Positions 24,001-36,189 of a stretch of DNA of 64,000 nt are shown piece after piece. Made by a program: the position numbers and the translations under genes. Every line of letters begins with the position of its first letter. The first letter of the stretch is position 1. The DNA is from Macrostomum hystrix (Eukaryota > Platyhelminthes > Macrostomidae). The stretch spans positions 13,858,501 through 13,922,500 of the forward strand of contig CATNEN010000039.1 in assembly GCA_950097015.1 (NCBI GenBank). Direction: 5' to 3'. The notes under the pieces are model-generated. The model was not told where the DNA came from, did no database searches, and was given only the letters and a program-made list of their open reading frames with translations.

Positions 24001-27000
24001 CTTCGCTTTCATCTGCGACGGCCGCGAAGACTGCGTCGATGGCTACGATGAGGACAAAGCGCTCTGCATTGCCAGTGGGTTTCTATTCTTTACACTCCCT
24101 ACATTCTTTCATTCCTTACATTCCTTACACTCCCTACATTTCCAACATTCTTTTCATTCCTTACATTCCCTAGATTCCCTATATTCCCTACATTCCCTAC
24201 ATTCCCTACATTCCTTACATTCCTTATAATCCCTACCTTCCCTACATTCCCTACATTCATTACATTCCCTACATTCCTTACATTCCTTAAAATCCTTACC
24301 TTCCCTACATTCCCTACATTCCTTACATTCCTTAAATTCCTTATATTCCCTAGATTCCTTACATTCCCTACATTCCGTACATACCGTACATTCCGTAAAT
24401 TCCTACATTCCCTACATTCCCTACATTCCTTACATTCATTAAAATCCCTACATTCCCTACATTCCCTAAATTCCCTACATTCCTTACATTCCCTACATTC
24501 CCTACATTCCTTACATTCCTTAAAATCCTTACATTCCCTACATTTCTTACATTCCCTACATTCCCTACATTCCTTACATTCCTTAAAATACTTACATTCC
24601 CTACATTCCTTACATTCCCTACATTCCTTACATTCCCTACATTCCCTACATTCCCTACATTCCTTACATTCCCTACATTCCCTACATTCCTTACATTCCC
24701 TACATTCCCTACATTCCTTGCATTCCCTACATTCCCTACATTCCCTACATTCCTTACATTCATTAAAATCCCTACATTCCCTACATTCCCTAAATTCCAT
24801 ACATTCCTTACATTCCCTACATTCCCTACATTCCTTACATTCCTTAAAATCCTTACATTCCCTACATTCCTTACATTCCCTACATTCCCTACATTCCTTA
24901 CATTCCCTGCATTCCCTACATTCCTTACATTCCCTACATTCCCTACATTCCTTACATTCCTTAAAATCCTTACATTCCCTACATTCCTTACATTCCCTAC
25001 ATTCCTTACATTCCCTACATTCCCTACATTCCTTACATTCCCTACATTCCCTACATTCCTTACATTCCCTACATTCCCTACATTCCCTTCATTCCCTGCA
25101 CTCCCTACGCCTACGCTCTCTAAATTACCTGCATTCCCTGCATTCCCTGCATTGCTTAAACTCTATATGAGCTCAATATGCCATGTCCACACGATGCATT
25201 GCTAGCAGCAACAGACCTATATACAGATTCACCAGGCTGAACCCAAATGAAACAATAAACCCAGTTGAGGGCATGTTTTCACAAATAATTTTCGGGCTCC
25301 AGCAAATAGACATTACTCGTATATTGAACTGTCAATCAAATACGCCAGACATTTTTATGATTCTCCCTTAAAAAAGCTTTTACGAGAAATATCGTAGCTG
25401 AACCTGCGAACCAGCTGAACCCTACAGAGTTCAATTACGAGCAGAATTCGCATGACATATTTTTCAAATGTTTAGCCATGGAATCGTTTTTACAGAAATC
25501 GCTGAACACAGCCCAGAGTCTGCTTTTTGACTGACGCGAGAGAGTAGCTGCTCGAGTTAGACAGGAAGTTAACTAAAGGACGAAATTATACTCCTAGATA
25601 GAAAATGAAGTCCGTCGAATAAAGGAGAGTATCCAGAAAGGGATTCCGGGAGCAAGGTAAGGATATGAGGATTGAGGAAGGGATTTGAGGATCAAAGAGT
25701 GGGTTTGAGAATCGATGAAGAAAAAAGATCGAGACAGGGAGAGATGAGACGGGGGAGAGATGAGACGGGAGAGATGAGACAGGGGAGAGATGAGACGGGG
25801 GAGAGATGAGACAGGGGAGAGATGAGACGGGGGAGAGATGAGACGGGGGAGAGATGAGACAGGGGAGAGATGAGACAGGGGAGAGATGAGACAGGGGAGA
25901 GATGAGACACGGGAGAGATGAGACGGGGGAGAGATGAGACAGGGGAGAGATGAGACAGGGGAGAGATGAGACAGGGGAGAGATGAGACAGGGGAGAGATG
26001 AGACACGGGAGAGATGAGACGGGAGAGATGAGACAGGGGAGAGATGAGACAGGGGAGAGATGAGACAGGGGAGAGATGAGACAGGGCAGAGATGAGACAG
26101 GGGAGAGATGAGACGGGGGAGAGATGAGACACGGGAGAGATGAGACAGGGGAGAGATGAGACGGGGGAGAGATGAGACACGGGAGAGATGAGACAGGGGA
26201 GAGATGAGACGGGGGAGAGATGAGACACGGGAGAGATGAGACAGGGGAGAGATGAGACAGGGGAGAGATGAGACAGGGGAGAGATGAGACAGGGGAGAGA
26301 TGAGACAGGGGGAGAGATGAGACAGGGGAGAGATGAGACGGGGGAGAGATGAGACGGGGGAGAGATGAGACAGGGGAGAGATGAGACAGGGGAGAGATGA
26401 GACAGGGGAGAGATGAGACAGGGGAGAGATGAGACAGGGGAGAGATGAGACAGGGGAGAGATGAGACAGGGGAGAGATGAGACAGGGGAGAGATGAGACA
26501 GGGGAGAGATGAGACACGGGAGAGATGAGACAGGGGAGAGATGAGACAGGGGAGAGATGAGACAGGGGAGAGATGAGACACGGGAGAGATGAGACGGGGG
26601 AGAGATGAGACAGGGGAGAGATGAGACAGGGGAGAGATGAGACAGGGGAGAGATGAGACAGGGGAGAGATGAGACACGGGAGAGATGAGACAGGGGAGAG
26701 ATGAGACAGGGGAGAGATGAGACAGGGGAGAGATGAGACAGGGGAGAGATGAGACACGGGAGATATGAGACAAGGGAGAGATGAGACAGGGCAGAGATGA
26801 GACAGGGGAGAGATGAGACAGGGGAGAGATGAGACAGGGCAGAGATGAGACAGGGGAGAGATGAGACACGGGAGAGATGAGACGGGGGAGAGATGAGACG
26901 GGGGAGAGATGAGACGGGGGAGAGATTAGACAAGAGAATTCTGACTCTATATACTCGTAGATGAGGCTTGTGATATATGTTTTAGAGTTGAGAGCTTGCT

Positions 27001-28516
27001 GTGCGGTAGGTTGGCAGCGGATGATTTAGCCCACCCGGAGTACAAGGCTGCACAGCCGACAAACACGAGTGTATTGGCCCACCTATCTAACCAAATTTGC
27101 TCACACTTTTACTTCAGACTGTAAAATCTTGAATTGCACGGTAAAGTGACCCATTCTAGGCAGATATTTATTTTTCGTTTTCGCCCATTCTCCACTCCTC
27201 ATTATAATTGTGTTCCCTAATCAATAAATCTACGTGGTTGGGCTTCGTAAATATTCAAACCAACAAATATTGCTAGGTCACATATTGCACCCGCAGCTTC
27301 TCAAATGTTTAGTTACTTGTAGCGGCACGGCAAGGTATATAAATTGAGGACTATTGATTTCGGGTGGGTCCGTGAGTTGAGACGATTCGATGTAATGCTA
27401 GCCCGATCACCTCTCATCCTGTCCAAGTATTCGCTTAAAATTAATCTCATTCTCATTATCTCACTGCCTTTACAGTACCTGCAGTGCTGCACTCTTATTA
27501 ATTTCCCTTCACAGCCCACACGCTGTACTTCTCAATCTACTTCTCCCAATTTATTTATCTCCATCTCACGCTTGTGTTTAATAATAATAATAATAATAAT
27601 AATAATTGCAGGAGGGCTGTGGGCAATGGCACATCATTCGGTCACACTAGACCCGCAGCCAGCGAGGAGGCAATTCTGCCCATTTCGCTGACTCCTGAGC
27701 ACACATGCACACAGGGTGTGTACATCTGCCCTGACTTTCTCATCGTCAGGCAGTGTACACTCTCACTGTACCTTGGAGGTTGGCCCTCAAATTGCACGAC
27801 AAGCCCCCAAGCCTTCTCTCCGCGGCTGCGCCCGAAATGAATATTGCCTCGCCGCGGAATCGAGCTAGGGACCTTAGTGCGTGCGGAAAACGCGTTAACT
27901 ACTCTGTCACTCACCCCCATGCTTGTGTGCTCTATGGGGGCGGCGGTTTAAGCAGAATGGCCTCTTCGCCGGCTGCCGGTCGACTGTGCACCAAATGATT
28001 CGCCATTGCCCGCAGCCTACTAAAAATAAATATTATCATCGCAATAGTTGTTACCTAAACTTGTTCTCAAATTTTTCTCCAATGCTTTCAGAGGATCGTC
28101 CGGCTAGCATCATCATGAAGCAATTTATTAACCGCTTTCACAACTGGCTTATTCCCAACGTCCTCGGCGATGGCACGCCAGACCAGATCTCTAAGCTACT
28201 GACTGGTGAGCATTGCATCAGCCGGGTTAGAAATTTTGGGCCTCCCCAGTTCATGGACTGAAGATGTTTGTTTCCCAATAAACAAACATCACAACATCTT
28301 TCAGAGGAGCGCAACGTTGCCGACTACGCCAAGAAGATGAAACTGAGCCCAGACCAGAAGCAGACTCTTATTCGCGTGATGGAATACGCCCGCGAGGGCC
28401 GCGTCCTCGACCTGGTCCTGGAGAACATGCCCGAAGACGCCTACAGGGAGACCTACGCCCTGTTTGGCCGTATTGTGGAGAGCGGCTTCCTGAACTCGGA
28501 GGGCATGCGCAAGTGA
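21048..28516 (+). CDS. prohormone-4 / IDLSRF-type precursor with LDLa domain
   Basis: Exons 21048-21137, 21663-21692, 22586-22609, 23934-24074, 28092-28205 and 28305-28516 (stop) all join in phase 1. Exon 1 encodes a hydrophobic signal peptide (VGLLPVLLLLGSAG); its Met is either upstream in the same open stretch (20933) or in an earlier exon. Exon 4 is one LDL-receptor class A domain: CKSGQCLSFAFICDG, then DCVDGYDED and C. The last two exons give a helical tail ending LFGRIVESGFLNSEGMRK. An LDLa domain followed by such a tail (compare FLEKLVKTGFLD in the bee protein) is the arthropod prohormone-4 architecture. That secreted neuroendocrine precursor yields an IDLSRF peptide just after the signal peptide. 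No such peptide or dibasic site is visible here in the two micro-exons (30 and 24 bp). Micro-exons are predictions from splice sites and phase only. Confidence 0.72.
21360..21475. repeat. 17-bp repeat, about six units
   Basis: Imperfect units like CTAAAAATAGCAACGGT in the first visible intron of the prohormone gene. Confidence 0.75.
21925..22170 (+). mobile_element. possible tRNA-derived SINE
   Basis: GTGTCCTGTGGTTAAGC resembles a pol III A box and TAGTTCAACCTG, about 65 bp later, a B box. The sequence then runs into a unique body. It sits in a prohormone intron. No second full copy was found in the window, so this rests on the two boxes. Confidence 0.35.
22866..23795. repeat. 16-bp pyrimidine array (CTGTCTACCTGTCTCT)
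   Basis: About 58 units of CTGTCTACCTGTCTCT with occasional 8-bp slips. It fills the intron before the LDLa exon and ends about 140 bp before that exon's acceptor. All forward frames are open as an artefact. Confidence 0.96.
24085..25165. repeat. CATTCCCTA / CATTCCTTA short-unit array
   Basis: Starts 10 bp after the LDLa exon donor. Units of 9 bp alternate CATTCCCTA and CATTCCTTA and are grouped into longer blocks punctuated by TTAAAATCCTTA. Open frames on both strands are repeat artefacts. Confidence 0.95.
25735..26930. repeat. 16-bp purine array, reverse complement of the 19.2 kb unit
   Basis: About 75 units of GAGACAGGGGAGAGAT, with GAGACACGGGAGAGAT variants that are the exact complement of the unit at 19205-20285. 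It lies in the 4 kb intron between the LDLa exon and the C-terminal exons of the prohormone gene. Confidence 0.97.
27578..27604. repeat. (ATA)n microsatellite at a SINE tail
   Basis: About nine ATA triplets directly abut the 3' end of the minus-strand SINE-like copy at 27605, as expected for a SINE with an (ATT)n tail. Confidence 0.9.
27605..27925 (-). mobile_element. tRNA-headed SINE, minus orientation
   Basis: Read on the minus strand it begins GGGGGTGAGTGACAGAGTAG, with an A-box-like GAGTAGTTAAC and a B-box-like CTCGATTCCG about 50 bp later. It ends CCCTCCTGCAATTATTATT, running into the (ATT)n tail. A second element with a matching start and end is at 31880-32343. A core around 27716-27748 is shared with 39751-39790. 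Confidence 0.65.
27929..28020 (+). mobile_element. inverted partial copy of the SINE tail
   Basis: 27949-28018 is the reverse complement, about 80% identical by eye, of the SINE tail at 27612-27680. The two tails therefore lie in opposite orientation around the tRNA-like head. It ends about 70 bp before the acceptor of prohormone exon 5. Confidence 0.65.
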
Positions 28517-29217
28517 GAGGCAGCGCGGACTGCGGCCTAATGATCACGTGACCTGAGACTTCAGCGAGGGATCGAAATTTTATTAAGGAACGGTTGAAAA
28601 TAACAACAAAATTTCATTTCTATTACTTTTTCTTCTCTATATATCAAGGGCAGGTCTATTGGTCAGATTTTTAATTCGTATGTTACAGTTAAATTGGCAC
28701 CGAAAAGTGGAATTTTTACCAGCAGCTTAAACAAACAAAGTTCGTAATAAAATCATCATAAATGGAAATTATTAATATTTTTGGGCATTTTAAAGTACAA
28801 TTAAACATTTTGGTGTCAATTCAAATTCAAATGAGATGATATTTCCAACTATAAGTCGGTAGTTAACCCCTTGAAAACACCTATTTGTTTCCTCTAATAT
28901 GATATTTCAAATATAATTCGTCGACAAATAGATTTAATATATTTTCGAAGAGACATTAGAATTAGACAAACTGGAAACCAGACCTTTTAAAATGGAGGAT
29001 TTTAAATATGATATCCTTTGTTTGTTCTTTGGTTTTTCGAAACAGTATATCGGCTTTCGATAAAAAGGTGAATGGCGAAGAAGACAGTTTACCTGAAAAA
29101 ATTTTCTTGCAAAAATTCAGTTTGCAATGTAGTACTTTGTTAGATCTACGATTTACTTTGTGAGATATCGACTCTACTCAGCGGATTGAGATTTTCTAAT
29201 TAAACTCTATGCTTTGA
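28517..29217. other. prohormone 3' flank, nothing else seen
   Basis: AT-rich sequence after the stop. It must contain the 3' UTR. I see no other gene or array. Confidence 0.45.
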
Positions 29218-29594
29218 TATTCGACGCTCTGGTTTGATATTCGACGCACTGGTTTCATATTCGACGCTCTGGTTTCATAATCGACGCTCTGGTTTCATAT
29301 TCGACGCTCTGGTTTCATAATAGACGCTCTGGTTTCATAATAGACGCTCTGGTTTCATAATAGACGCTCTGGTTTCATAATAGACGCTCTGGTTTCATAA
29401 TAGACGCTCTGGTTTCATAATCGACGCTCTGGTTTCATAATAGACGCTCTGGTTTCATAATAGACGCTCTGGTTTCATAATAGACGCTTTGGTTTCATAT
29501 TCGACGCTCTGGTTTCATAATCGACGCTCTGGTTTCATTATCGACGCTCTGGTTTCATAATCGACGCTCTGGTTTCATATTCGACGCTCTGGTT
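29218..29594. repeat. 20-bp minisatellite
   Basis: About 19 units like TTTCATAATAGACGCTCTGG, with ATAATCG, ATATTCG and ATAATAG variants. Confidence 0.95.
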
Positions 29595-30830
29595 AGTGAT
29601 TTTATGTAAGCTTGTTCAAGTCAGTTGAAGGCCTGATTTTACAGACTTTGCCCTCAAACTTACTGTTCAGCGCAGCGAACCTTTGCGGCGCATTTTCACA
29701 GAACAGCCTAAAACAGGAAAAGTGCAAGCTAGAAGTGATTGCCACACACCGTCAGAGAAGAGCGTGAACAAGCCGCTATGCAGTCTGTCTCGCAATGAAG
29801 CACTGAGTTTTCCTGCAACAAAAGATGTATGAGCTCTCTAGTTCGTAGCTTTGGGCGCACTAAACATTTCCTCTCGTCTCGTGTGTAAGCAGGCTTTAGT
29901 GTTTGCACCGCCTTACCTGCCTGTTCACTCCATCTTTCGGTCTGCATGTCTGCCGCCATTACCTAACCAGCAGGTTTTCATTAACCCGCGAATTAATTGG
30001 GTCGAGGCCTCGACAACGACCTCCTGAGTTGTTGGTGCAGGTGGCCCTACCGGGGCACGAGGGATGAGAAATGACTCGCTATGAAGGTAGGCAATGCTAG
30101 GAGAAAAATATTATTTAGACTTAGCTGGGGGAACTCAGGTGCTAGTCTAATTGGGAGTTGAAAGCAAGGCACAAGGTAGTATAACGCAAACATAAATTTT
30201 GCCCCTGGTGAAAGTACTATGAATTGACGTGATTCAAGAAAATTACTGAGCTTCTCATATTTCCTACTAAGTAAAAATAATTTTTCAACACTCATTACCT
30301 ACTCTTTTCTTGCTTAGTCCCATAGAATTGCATGGAATAGTTGCAATCCGATGACAGGTGTTGCGCTTGTTAAGGATGAGAGAATAAACATGACAACCTA
30401 GTCCAGTTGGGCCACATGTACATCGAGTGGCACAGCATCGAGCAGCTGCTGTTAGCGCTGCGTTTCTAAAGACTGTGTACAGCTGTTCAGTCCGTAGACA
30501 AGAGAGGCTGCGACACCCGCATTACTTCATTTTCTCGCCCTCTTTCACTCTGGCGAGTGGAAGCTCGGTTTTAACTCCGCTACGGTAGTTGAGATCGTCA
30601 TTCGCCTTGGAATCGACTGCAGATCCATCTTAATGTTTCAGCGCCAGCCGAAACTGGGGCGTTCTTCCTCTCTCGATATTTATCTTCGCCACCATCCATT
30701 TCTGTTTTTATGGGCTAGTCAGTCAGAGTCAGATCCACTGGATTCGCATGCAAAGCATTAACAGCTCGCCTCGTCAAAAAATTTCTGGACGTTGTGGGAC
30801 AACTACGTTCAAACGCTAACATATCTCATT
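29595..30830. other. non-coding stretch with a palindrome and a dispersed repeat
   Basis: No supported gene. A perfect 14-bp palindrome GTCGAGGCCTCGAC lies at 30001-30014. The part 30403-30530 shares TTGGGCCACATGTACA-like and GTACAGCTGTTCAGTCC-like pieces, in the same order, with 63762-63850, so both belong to one dispersed repeat family. Confidence 0.45.
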
Positions 30831-30832
30831 AC

Positions 30833-31041
30833 TCCCATCTCTCATGTCTTTACTGTCTTGTCCATCTACTGTTTCATGTCTTTTATAAATCTACTGTCTC
30901 ATCTCTCTACTGTCTTATCCATCAAATGTCTCATCTCTCTACTGTCTTATCCATCAAATGTCTCATCTCTCTACTGTCTACTGTCTACTGTCTAGTATCT
31001 ACTGTCTACTGTCTACTATCTACTGTCTACTGTCTGCTGTT

Positions 31042-31073
<32 letters not shown>

Positions 31074-31090
31074 ATCTACTATCTACTTAC
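30833..31090. repeat. CTACTGT-rich short-unit repeat
   Basis: Starts as CATCTCTCTACTGTCTTATC-like units and ends as a 7-bp TACTGTC array. The wording is close to the 16-bp pyrimidine family found elsewhere in the window. The sequence from 31091 to 31879 shows nothing I recognise. Confidence 0.85.
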
Positions 31091-31879
31091 CCTCTCCCGC
31101 TTCTGACCTCCCACGCATGGCAAAAATGCGTCATTCACAGAGAATGGAGACTTTTAATCTACCTATTATATAAAATTTTTGTCTAATATTTTGCATACCT
31201 AATATAATTCTCCAATAACGGAATCATAAAAAGGCGAGTTCAAAGCTTTCCATTTTTGTTTTAAACCAGAATCCAAGAGTGGCAATGGCTTCTTTAGCTT
31301 TACTCTTTACTCTAGAGAAATAGTTTTTTTCTGCTTCGTCTCTGATCTTCATTTAAAGTTTAATGAACATGCAAAAATCTACCAAATTGATCAGTTCGCT
31401 GGCTTTTATAATGCTTGAATGATATTTACAAATGAGTCAAAACGCGTGCTACAATTCGTTTAAATAGTGAATGAGAGCTCTCTAATGATAGCAGAATCTG
31501 TGACATTACTTCCCGAAGAAATCATGCTAAATTTTTATTCGCAGAAAGAGGTAACCGTTACGGCTGAAAAGTCTGTGTGCAACCTTAAGGCAGAGTTAAT
31601 GCTCCGTATTTAAACAACACGAGATAAGGAGGGGTAGAGGGTAAGAGATGAAAATGAGGGAGTGCAGAAAGCGAGAAGAACAGCGAGCCAATCAGAGACG
31701 ATGGAGAGAAGTGACAAAATAAGCTAAACAGACAGTGGAGAGTGTGGAGAAAGTGCAGTTTCTCCACAGGGCGCGTATCATCGCAAACAAACACAGCGAG
31801 GGAGAGAGAAATAGGCGAAGTAAAAAAATATGAAGGAAGTGAAGTTAAGAGCTTAAACTTTATATTAAGTTAGTTACAT

Positions 31880-32343
31880 AATTGCAGGGAGGCCTGGGGC
31901 CTTGACGCACAAGCACAGGAACGGCATGCCCCCAGGCCGGCGAACTAGGCGGAAGTCGCCCATCGCGCCATCTGGACCCCTAAAGGCACCTCACACACAG
32001 CCGCAAGCCAAGCGGGGAAGGGGGCGATGCCTGATGCCTCTCGCAGACGAGAGGACCAAGCCACGCGCGCAGACGGTTGGCTGGTGCACACCCGCCCCAC
32101 CCCCCATACAACGCCTCACACCCAGCCCAACGCACAAACACAAACACAAACAAGCAGGCATGCAGAAGGCAGGGGTTAAGCTATTTTAAATTTAGCTTAG
32201 GTTGCACATAATAAGGTGCATCTCCGCAAGTCACTACTTCGCAAACCTCCAACTAAGCCCCGAAATAATCGTGACTTAAAGGGAGGAACGAACCAGCGAC
32301 CAGAAAGTGAGGCGGTGACATTAGCCGCTGACCCATTCACCCC
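31880..32343 (-). mobile_element. second tRNA-headed SINE-like copy, minus orientation
   Basis: On the minus strand it starts GGGGTGAATGGGTCAGCGGC (A-box-like) and has GCTGGTTCGTTCC (good B box) about 50 bp in. It ends CCTCCCTGCAATTAT, like the copy at 27605-27925. The internal part differs and is longer. Its head abuts the truncated apple-domain fragment at 32345 exactly, so it probably caused that truncation. Confidence 0.6.
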
Positions 32344-32344
32344 C

Positions 32345-32473
32345 TTATATTAAGTCGCACAGGTAGACGCACTCGAGTAGTCCGCGAATGCTCACGGTGC
32401 GGTAGGCCAGCGCGTTTGACATGCTCATGCCGTCGACCAAGGTGCGATCGCCAGAAACGAAAGCTTACACTTC
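32345..32473 (-). pseudogene. apple-domain exon fragment, split by a retroelement (C-terminal side)
   Basis: The minus strand reads FVSGDRTLV.GMSMSNALAYRTVSIRG then LLECVYLCDL, matching the intact exon at 63377-63673. It then breaks where the SINE head begins. The other piece (…FTAEGAFV) is at 36187-36232, beyond the gypsy element. A GTCGAC versus GAC difference near 32434 adds three bases relative to the intact copy. Clearly non-functional as it stands. Confidence 0.75.
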
Positions 32474-35400
32474 TCTGACGTGCCGGGGTTTGAGCCGTGA
32501 ATGAACCGTGAACTGTGTTAAGCAAGTGAACTGTGGTAGATCTGCAGGCCTGCGCGCCAACTGCACTCTGACCCAATGTACGCAGCCTGAATATTGATTA
32601 TTGATGTACTCAACACCTGTTGACTTTTAAGCCTTGTTGACTCGTCTACTTATATATATATGCAAGTGTATCGTGAAACATCGTGACTAATAAACTAAAT
32701 TCGCTACTAACCCAAACCAAGCCTACGGGCAGTCTTGCCTTATACTCCTGAGCACGGCTTGACAATGGCATCGCAAGCATCTGAACTAAACCTGGAAGAT
32801 CCAGACACAGCCGAAGCCTGGCTGCTCAGTTTCGCGGCCGCTGCACGGACCAAGAAACTGAAGGATTCGGAAGAGGAACACCAGATCACTGATCTATTCC
32901 TCTCGAGGGCAGGCCTCAAGGCACTGAGAACCCTGACCCTCATGGCTGCCCCAGACAGCCTGGAGACCAAAACATTCGCACAGATCCGCGACATCATCGA
33001 TGCAACCATTCGGCCCAAGCGGCGCCTCACCATTGCCGAGAGGGTGAAATTCCTCTCCCTCAGGCAGGATCCGAGCGAAGGCGTCGCATCGTACTACCGC
33101 CGGCTCCGAGCAGCTGCTGCCTCGTGCAGTTTTGAGAAGCTAGGCTCGAAACAGACCTGTGAGGACGAACTCATCACCATGAGGCTCGTGGACGGTCTTG
33201 CCTCCGTGGACCACAAGCGCAGACTGCTGGAGAGGATGCAGGGCATCGACATGCTGCTGACCGATGTGCTGCAAGAGCTTGAGCAGTTGGAGCAGATTCG
33301 CTACTACAACGCCGGCACCGGGCCCACCGTCACCACCGAGTCAAGCATCGCCTATGCAGGTCGGCGCGCCGCACCTCCACAGCTTCCTCCGGACACCAGA
33401 TCGCCGAGGCACACAACCAGGACGAAGTGCCAATACTGTGGCGGTTCGCACCAGCAGGGCTCATGCCCCGCCTTCGGCAAAAGGTGCACCACCTGCAACA
33501 AGAAAAACCACTACGCAGCCGTTTGCAGGTCCCGCACTGTGCACTTGGAGACCTGGGAGGAGGACGATGATGCCGCCCCGAAGCCAGATGCCGCCAACGT
33601 CTTCGTCATCAGACCGGAGAACAAGGAGCGAAAAGGCATCTTCCGGCGCGTCAAGATCAACGGCAAAGAGCTGCAGATGCAAGTGGACACAGGCACCGAC
33701 GTAAGCCTCATTCCCAGGGGCCACTGGGAGATGCTCGGGCGTCCAGCGCTGAGGAAGTCCAAGCGAATCCTGAGGCAATTTGATGGATCAATAATCAAGA
33801 CCCTGGGCGAGTTCACAGCAACGTGGAATGATAAAGACAAGTTCCGCACTGTCGACTTGGTTGTCACTGCAGCACACAAGTCACACGGGCTGTTGGGCCT
33901 CGACAACCTGGATTGGAACTCTGAGAGGCAGACAGTCGGTGGCCAAGGCACTGCAGTACAGCACCTCAATTGCCTGAAGGGTTTCCAAGCCAGAATCAAG
34001 CTGATCGAAGGTGCCAAGCCATTCTACTGCGCAGCCAGAGCGGTGCCGCTGCACCTGCGCGACCGCGTCAACCAAGAGCTGAAGCGCCTCCAGGCTGAAG
34101 GAATAATTGAACCAGTGACCGAAGGCGGTAGCGAGTGGGCGTCACCAATCGTCTGCGTCCTCAAACCCAACGGCAACATAAGAATTTGTGCCGATTACAA
34201 GGCGGGAGTCAATCATCAAGTGTGCGGAGACACCTATCCAATGCCAACCGTCGAGACCATCTTCTCGGATGTCGCCGGAATGACTGACTTCGCGACCCTC
34301 GACCTATCTGACGCGAATCTACAGATTGAACTCGAGGAGAAGAGCAGGGAAGTCACTACGATTGCGACCCCACTCGGTCTGTTTCGCTACACCCGACTCG
34401 TGCCGGGCCTCAAGTCAGCATCCGCCATCTTTCAAAAGGCCATGGAGACTACCCTTGAGGAGGTGAACGGCAAGGTCATCTATCAAGACGATATTCTGCT
34501 CGGAGGTCGCTCCAGCGAAGATCTCAAAGCCAAAGTCGATGAAGTAATTAAGATCCTCCAGGCAGCCGGAATGAACATAAATCTCGCCAAGTCCAACTTG
34601 GGCGCCAAGAGCGTCAAGTTCCTCGGCTACAGAATCGGTGCAGAAGGAATCTCTCCGGACCCTGGACTGGTCAGCAAGATCAAAGAAATCACTGCACCAC
34701 GCGACCGTCGCCAGTTGGAGTCCTTCCTCGGCCTCTGCAATTTCTTCGGAAGGTTCGTCAACAATTATGCGCACATCGTCGAGCCCCTGAACCAGCTGCG
34801 CAAGAAGGGAGTGGAGTTCACTTGGACAACTGCACAGGAAGCGGCCTTCCACCAGCTAAAGAACCTCCTGAGCTCCAGCCCGATCATCCAGCCATACGAC
34901 CGGACAAAGGAAACAACGCTCACGACCGACGCCAGTGAGAAGGCGGTGGCCGCCGTGCTCACGCAAGAAGGTCATCCCGTCATCTACTTCAGCAGGCGGT
35001 TGACGGAGGCAGAGACACGCTACTCCAACATCGAACGGGAGGCGCTGGCGATTGTGTGGTCAATGGAGAGGTCCCGTCAGTTCCTACTGGGCAAGCGCTT
35101 CACTCTGCGAACCGACCACCGCCCTCTCGAGTTTCTGTTCGGGGCACGGCAGCAGCTCCCTAAAGTCGCCAATGCCCGCATCCTGCGCTGGGCGATCCGC
35201 CTCATGGGATTTGACTTCGCTATTGAGTACGCCCGCGGAGTCGACATCCCGCACGCCGATGCGTTGTCTCGTCTTGACTTCGCTGACGTCCCGGACGATC
35301 CATATGAGGCGGCACCCCAACAACACCTGGTGCATTGGGCCGGTGAAAGCGTCATCGGCTGGACTGAGCTGGCAGAGGAGACAAAGCGCGATAGACTGCT

Positions 35401-36189
35401 AGCGGACATCACTCGAAGGATAGCTGGAAACCGTTGGTCGGGTTGCTCGCCTGCGGAACGGCAATTCAAAGCAATTCGACATGCGCTCACTCTAGACGGC
35501 TCGGTGGTGTGCTACGGCGATCGCCCGGTCATTCCTGCTTCACTACGCAGTCGCGTCCTGGAATTGGTGCACAGCGGGGCGCATCCGGGCGCCACGAGCA
35601 CTCGAGCGCTGGTCCGCAACTCCGTCTGGTGGCCAGGCTACTGCGGTGACGTCGAAGGATTCGTCCGTGCCTGCCACACCTGCGCCAAGCAACGTCAAAG
35701 TAGTCACAGCAGTGTCCACCAATGGCCCGCCGAGTCTGAGCCTTGGGGGCGCGTGCACATGGACCACGCTCACGTTCCGAAGGTCGGGCTCCTGCTGATC
35801 CTGGTCGACGCCATGTCTGCCTGGCCGGAGGCTATCCGAGTGCCCGACAAGAGCGCCGCCACCGTCAGGCGGGTCCTCCAGGAGGTCTTCGCCCGCAACG
35901 GAGTGCCGAGAACCCTGGTGAGTGACAATGCTGCAGAGTTCCATGATGAGGGGTTGGTGAGCTGGCTGCACAGAATCGGCTGCCGCGCTGTGAAAACCCC
36001 ACCATATCATCCCCAGTCCAACGGCCTGGCCGAGCGAATGGTGCAGACAATCAAGGTGGCCTCGGCGGGCTGGGATCAGCAGGAGCCGTACGACGCGTTC
36101 CTGGCACGGATCCTACTGAACTACCGATGTGTACCGCACGCCGGAAGGGAGTTCAGCCCGGCGCAACTAATGGGAAGGCAGCTGCGAAC
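32474..36189 (+). mobile_element. Ty3/gypsy retrotransposon, 3'-truncated
   Basis: The gag-pol body is inserted in a minus-strand apple-domain exon. A 10-bp AACGAAAGCT occurs at both junctions (ends near 32474 and 36197). The 5' part has LTR-like features: a TATATATATA run near 32652 and an AATAAACTAAA near 32690. The 3' side stops inside the integrase region, so no 3' LTR is present. It would have needed help or an unusual event to get here in this form. Confidence 0.8.

Noticed and set aside
31902-32189. 95-codon plus-strand frame in GC-rich DNA
   Set aside because: It lies within the SINE-like copy at 31880-32343 and has no recognisable domain.
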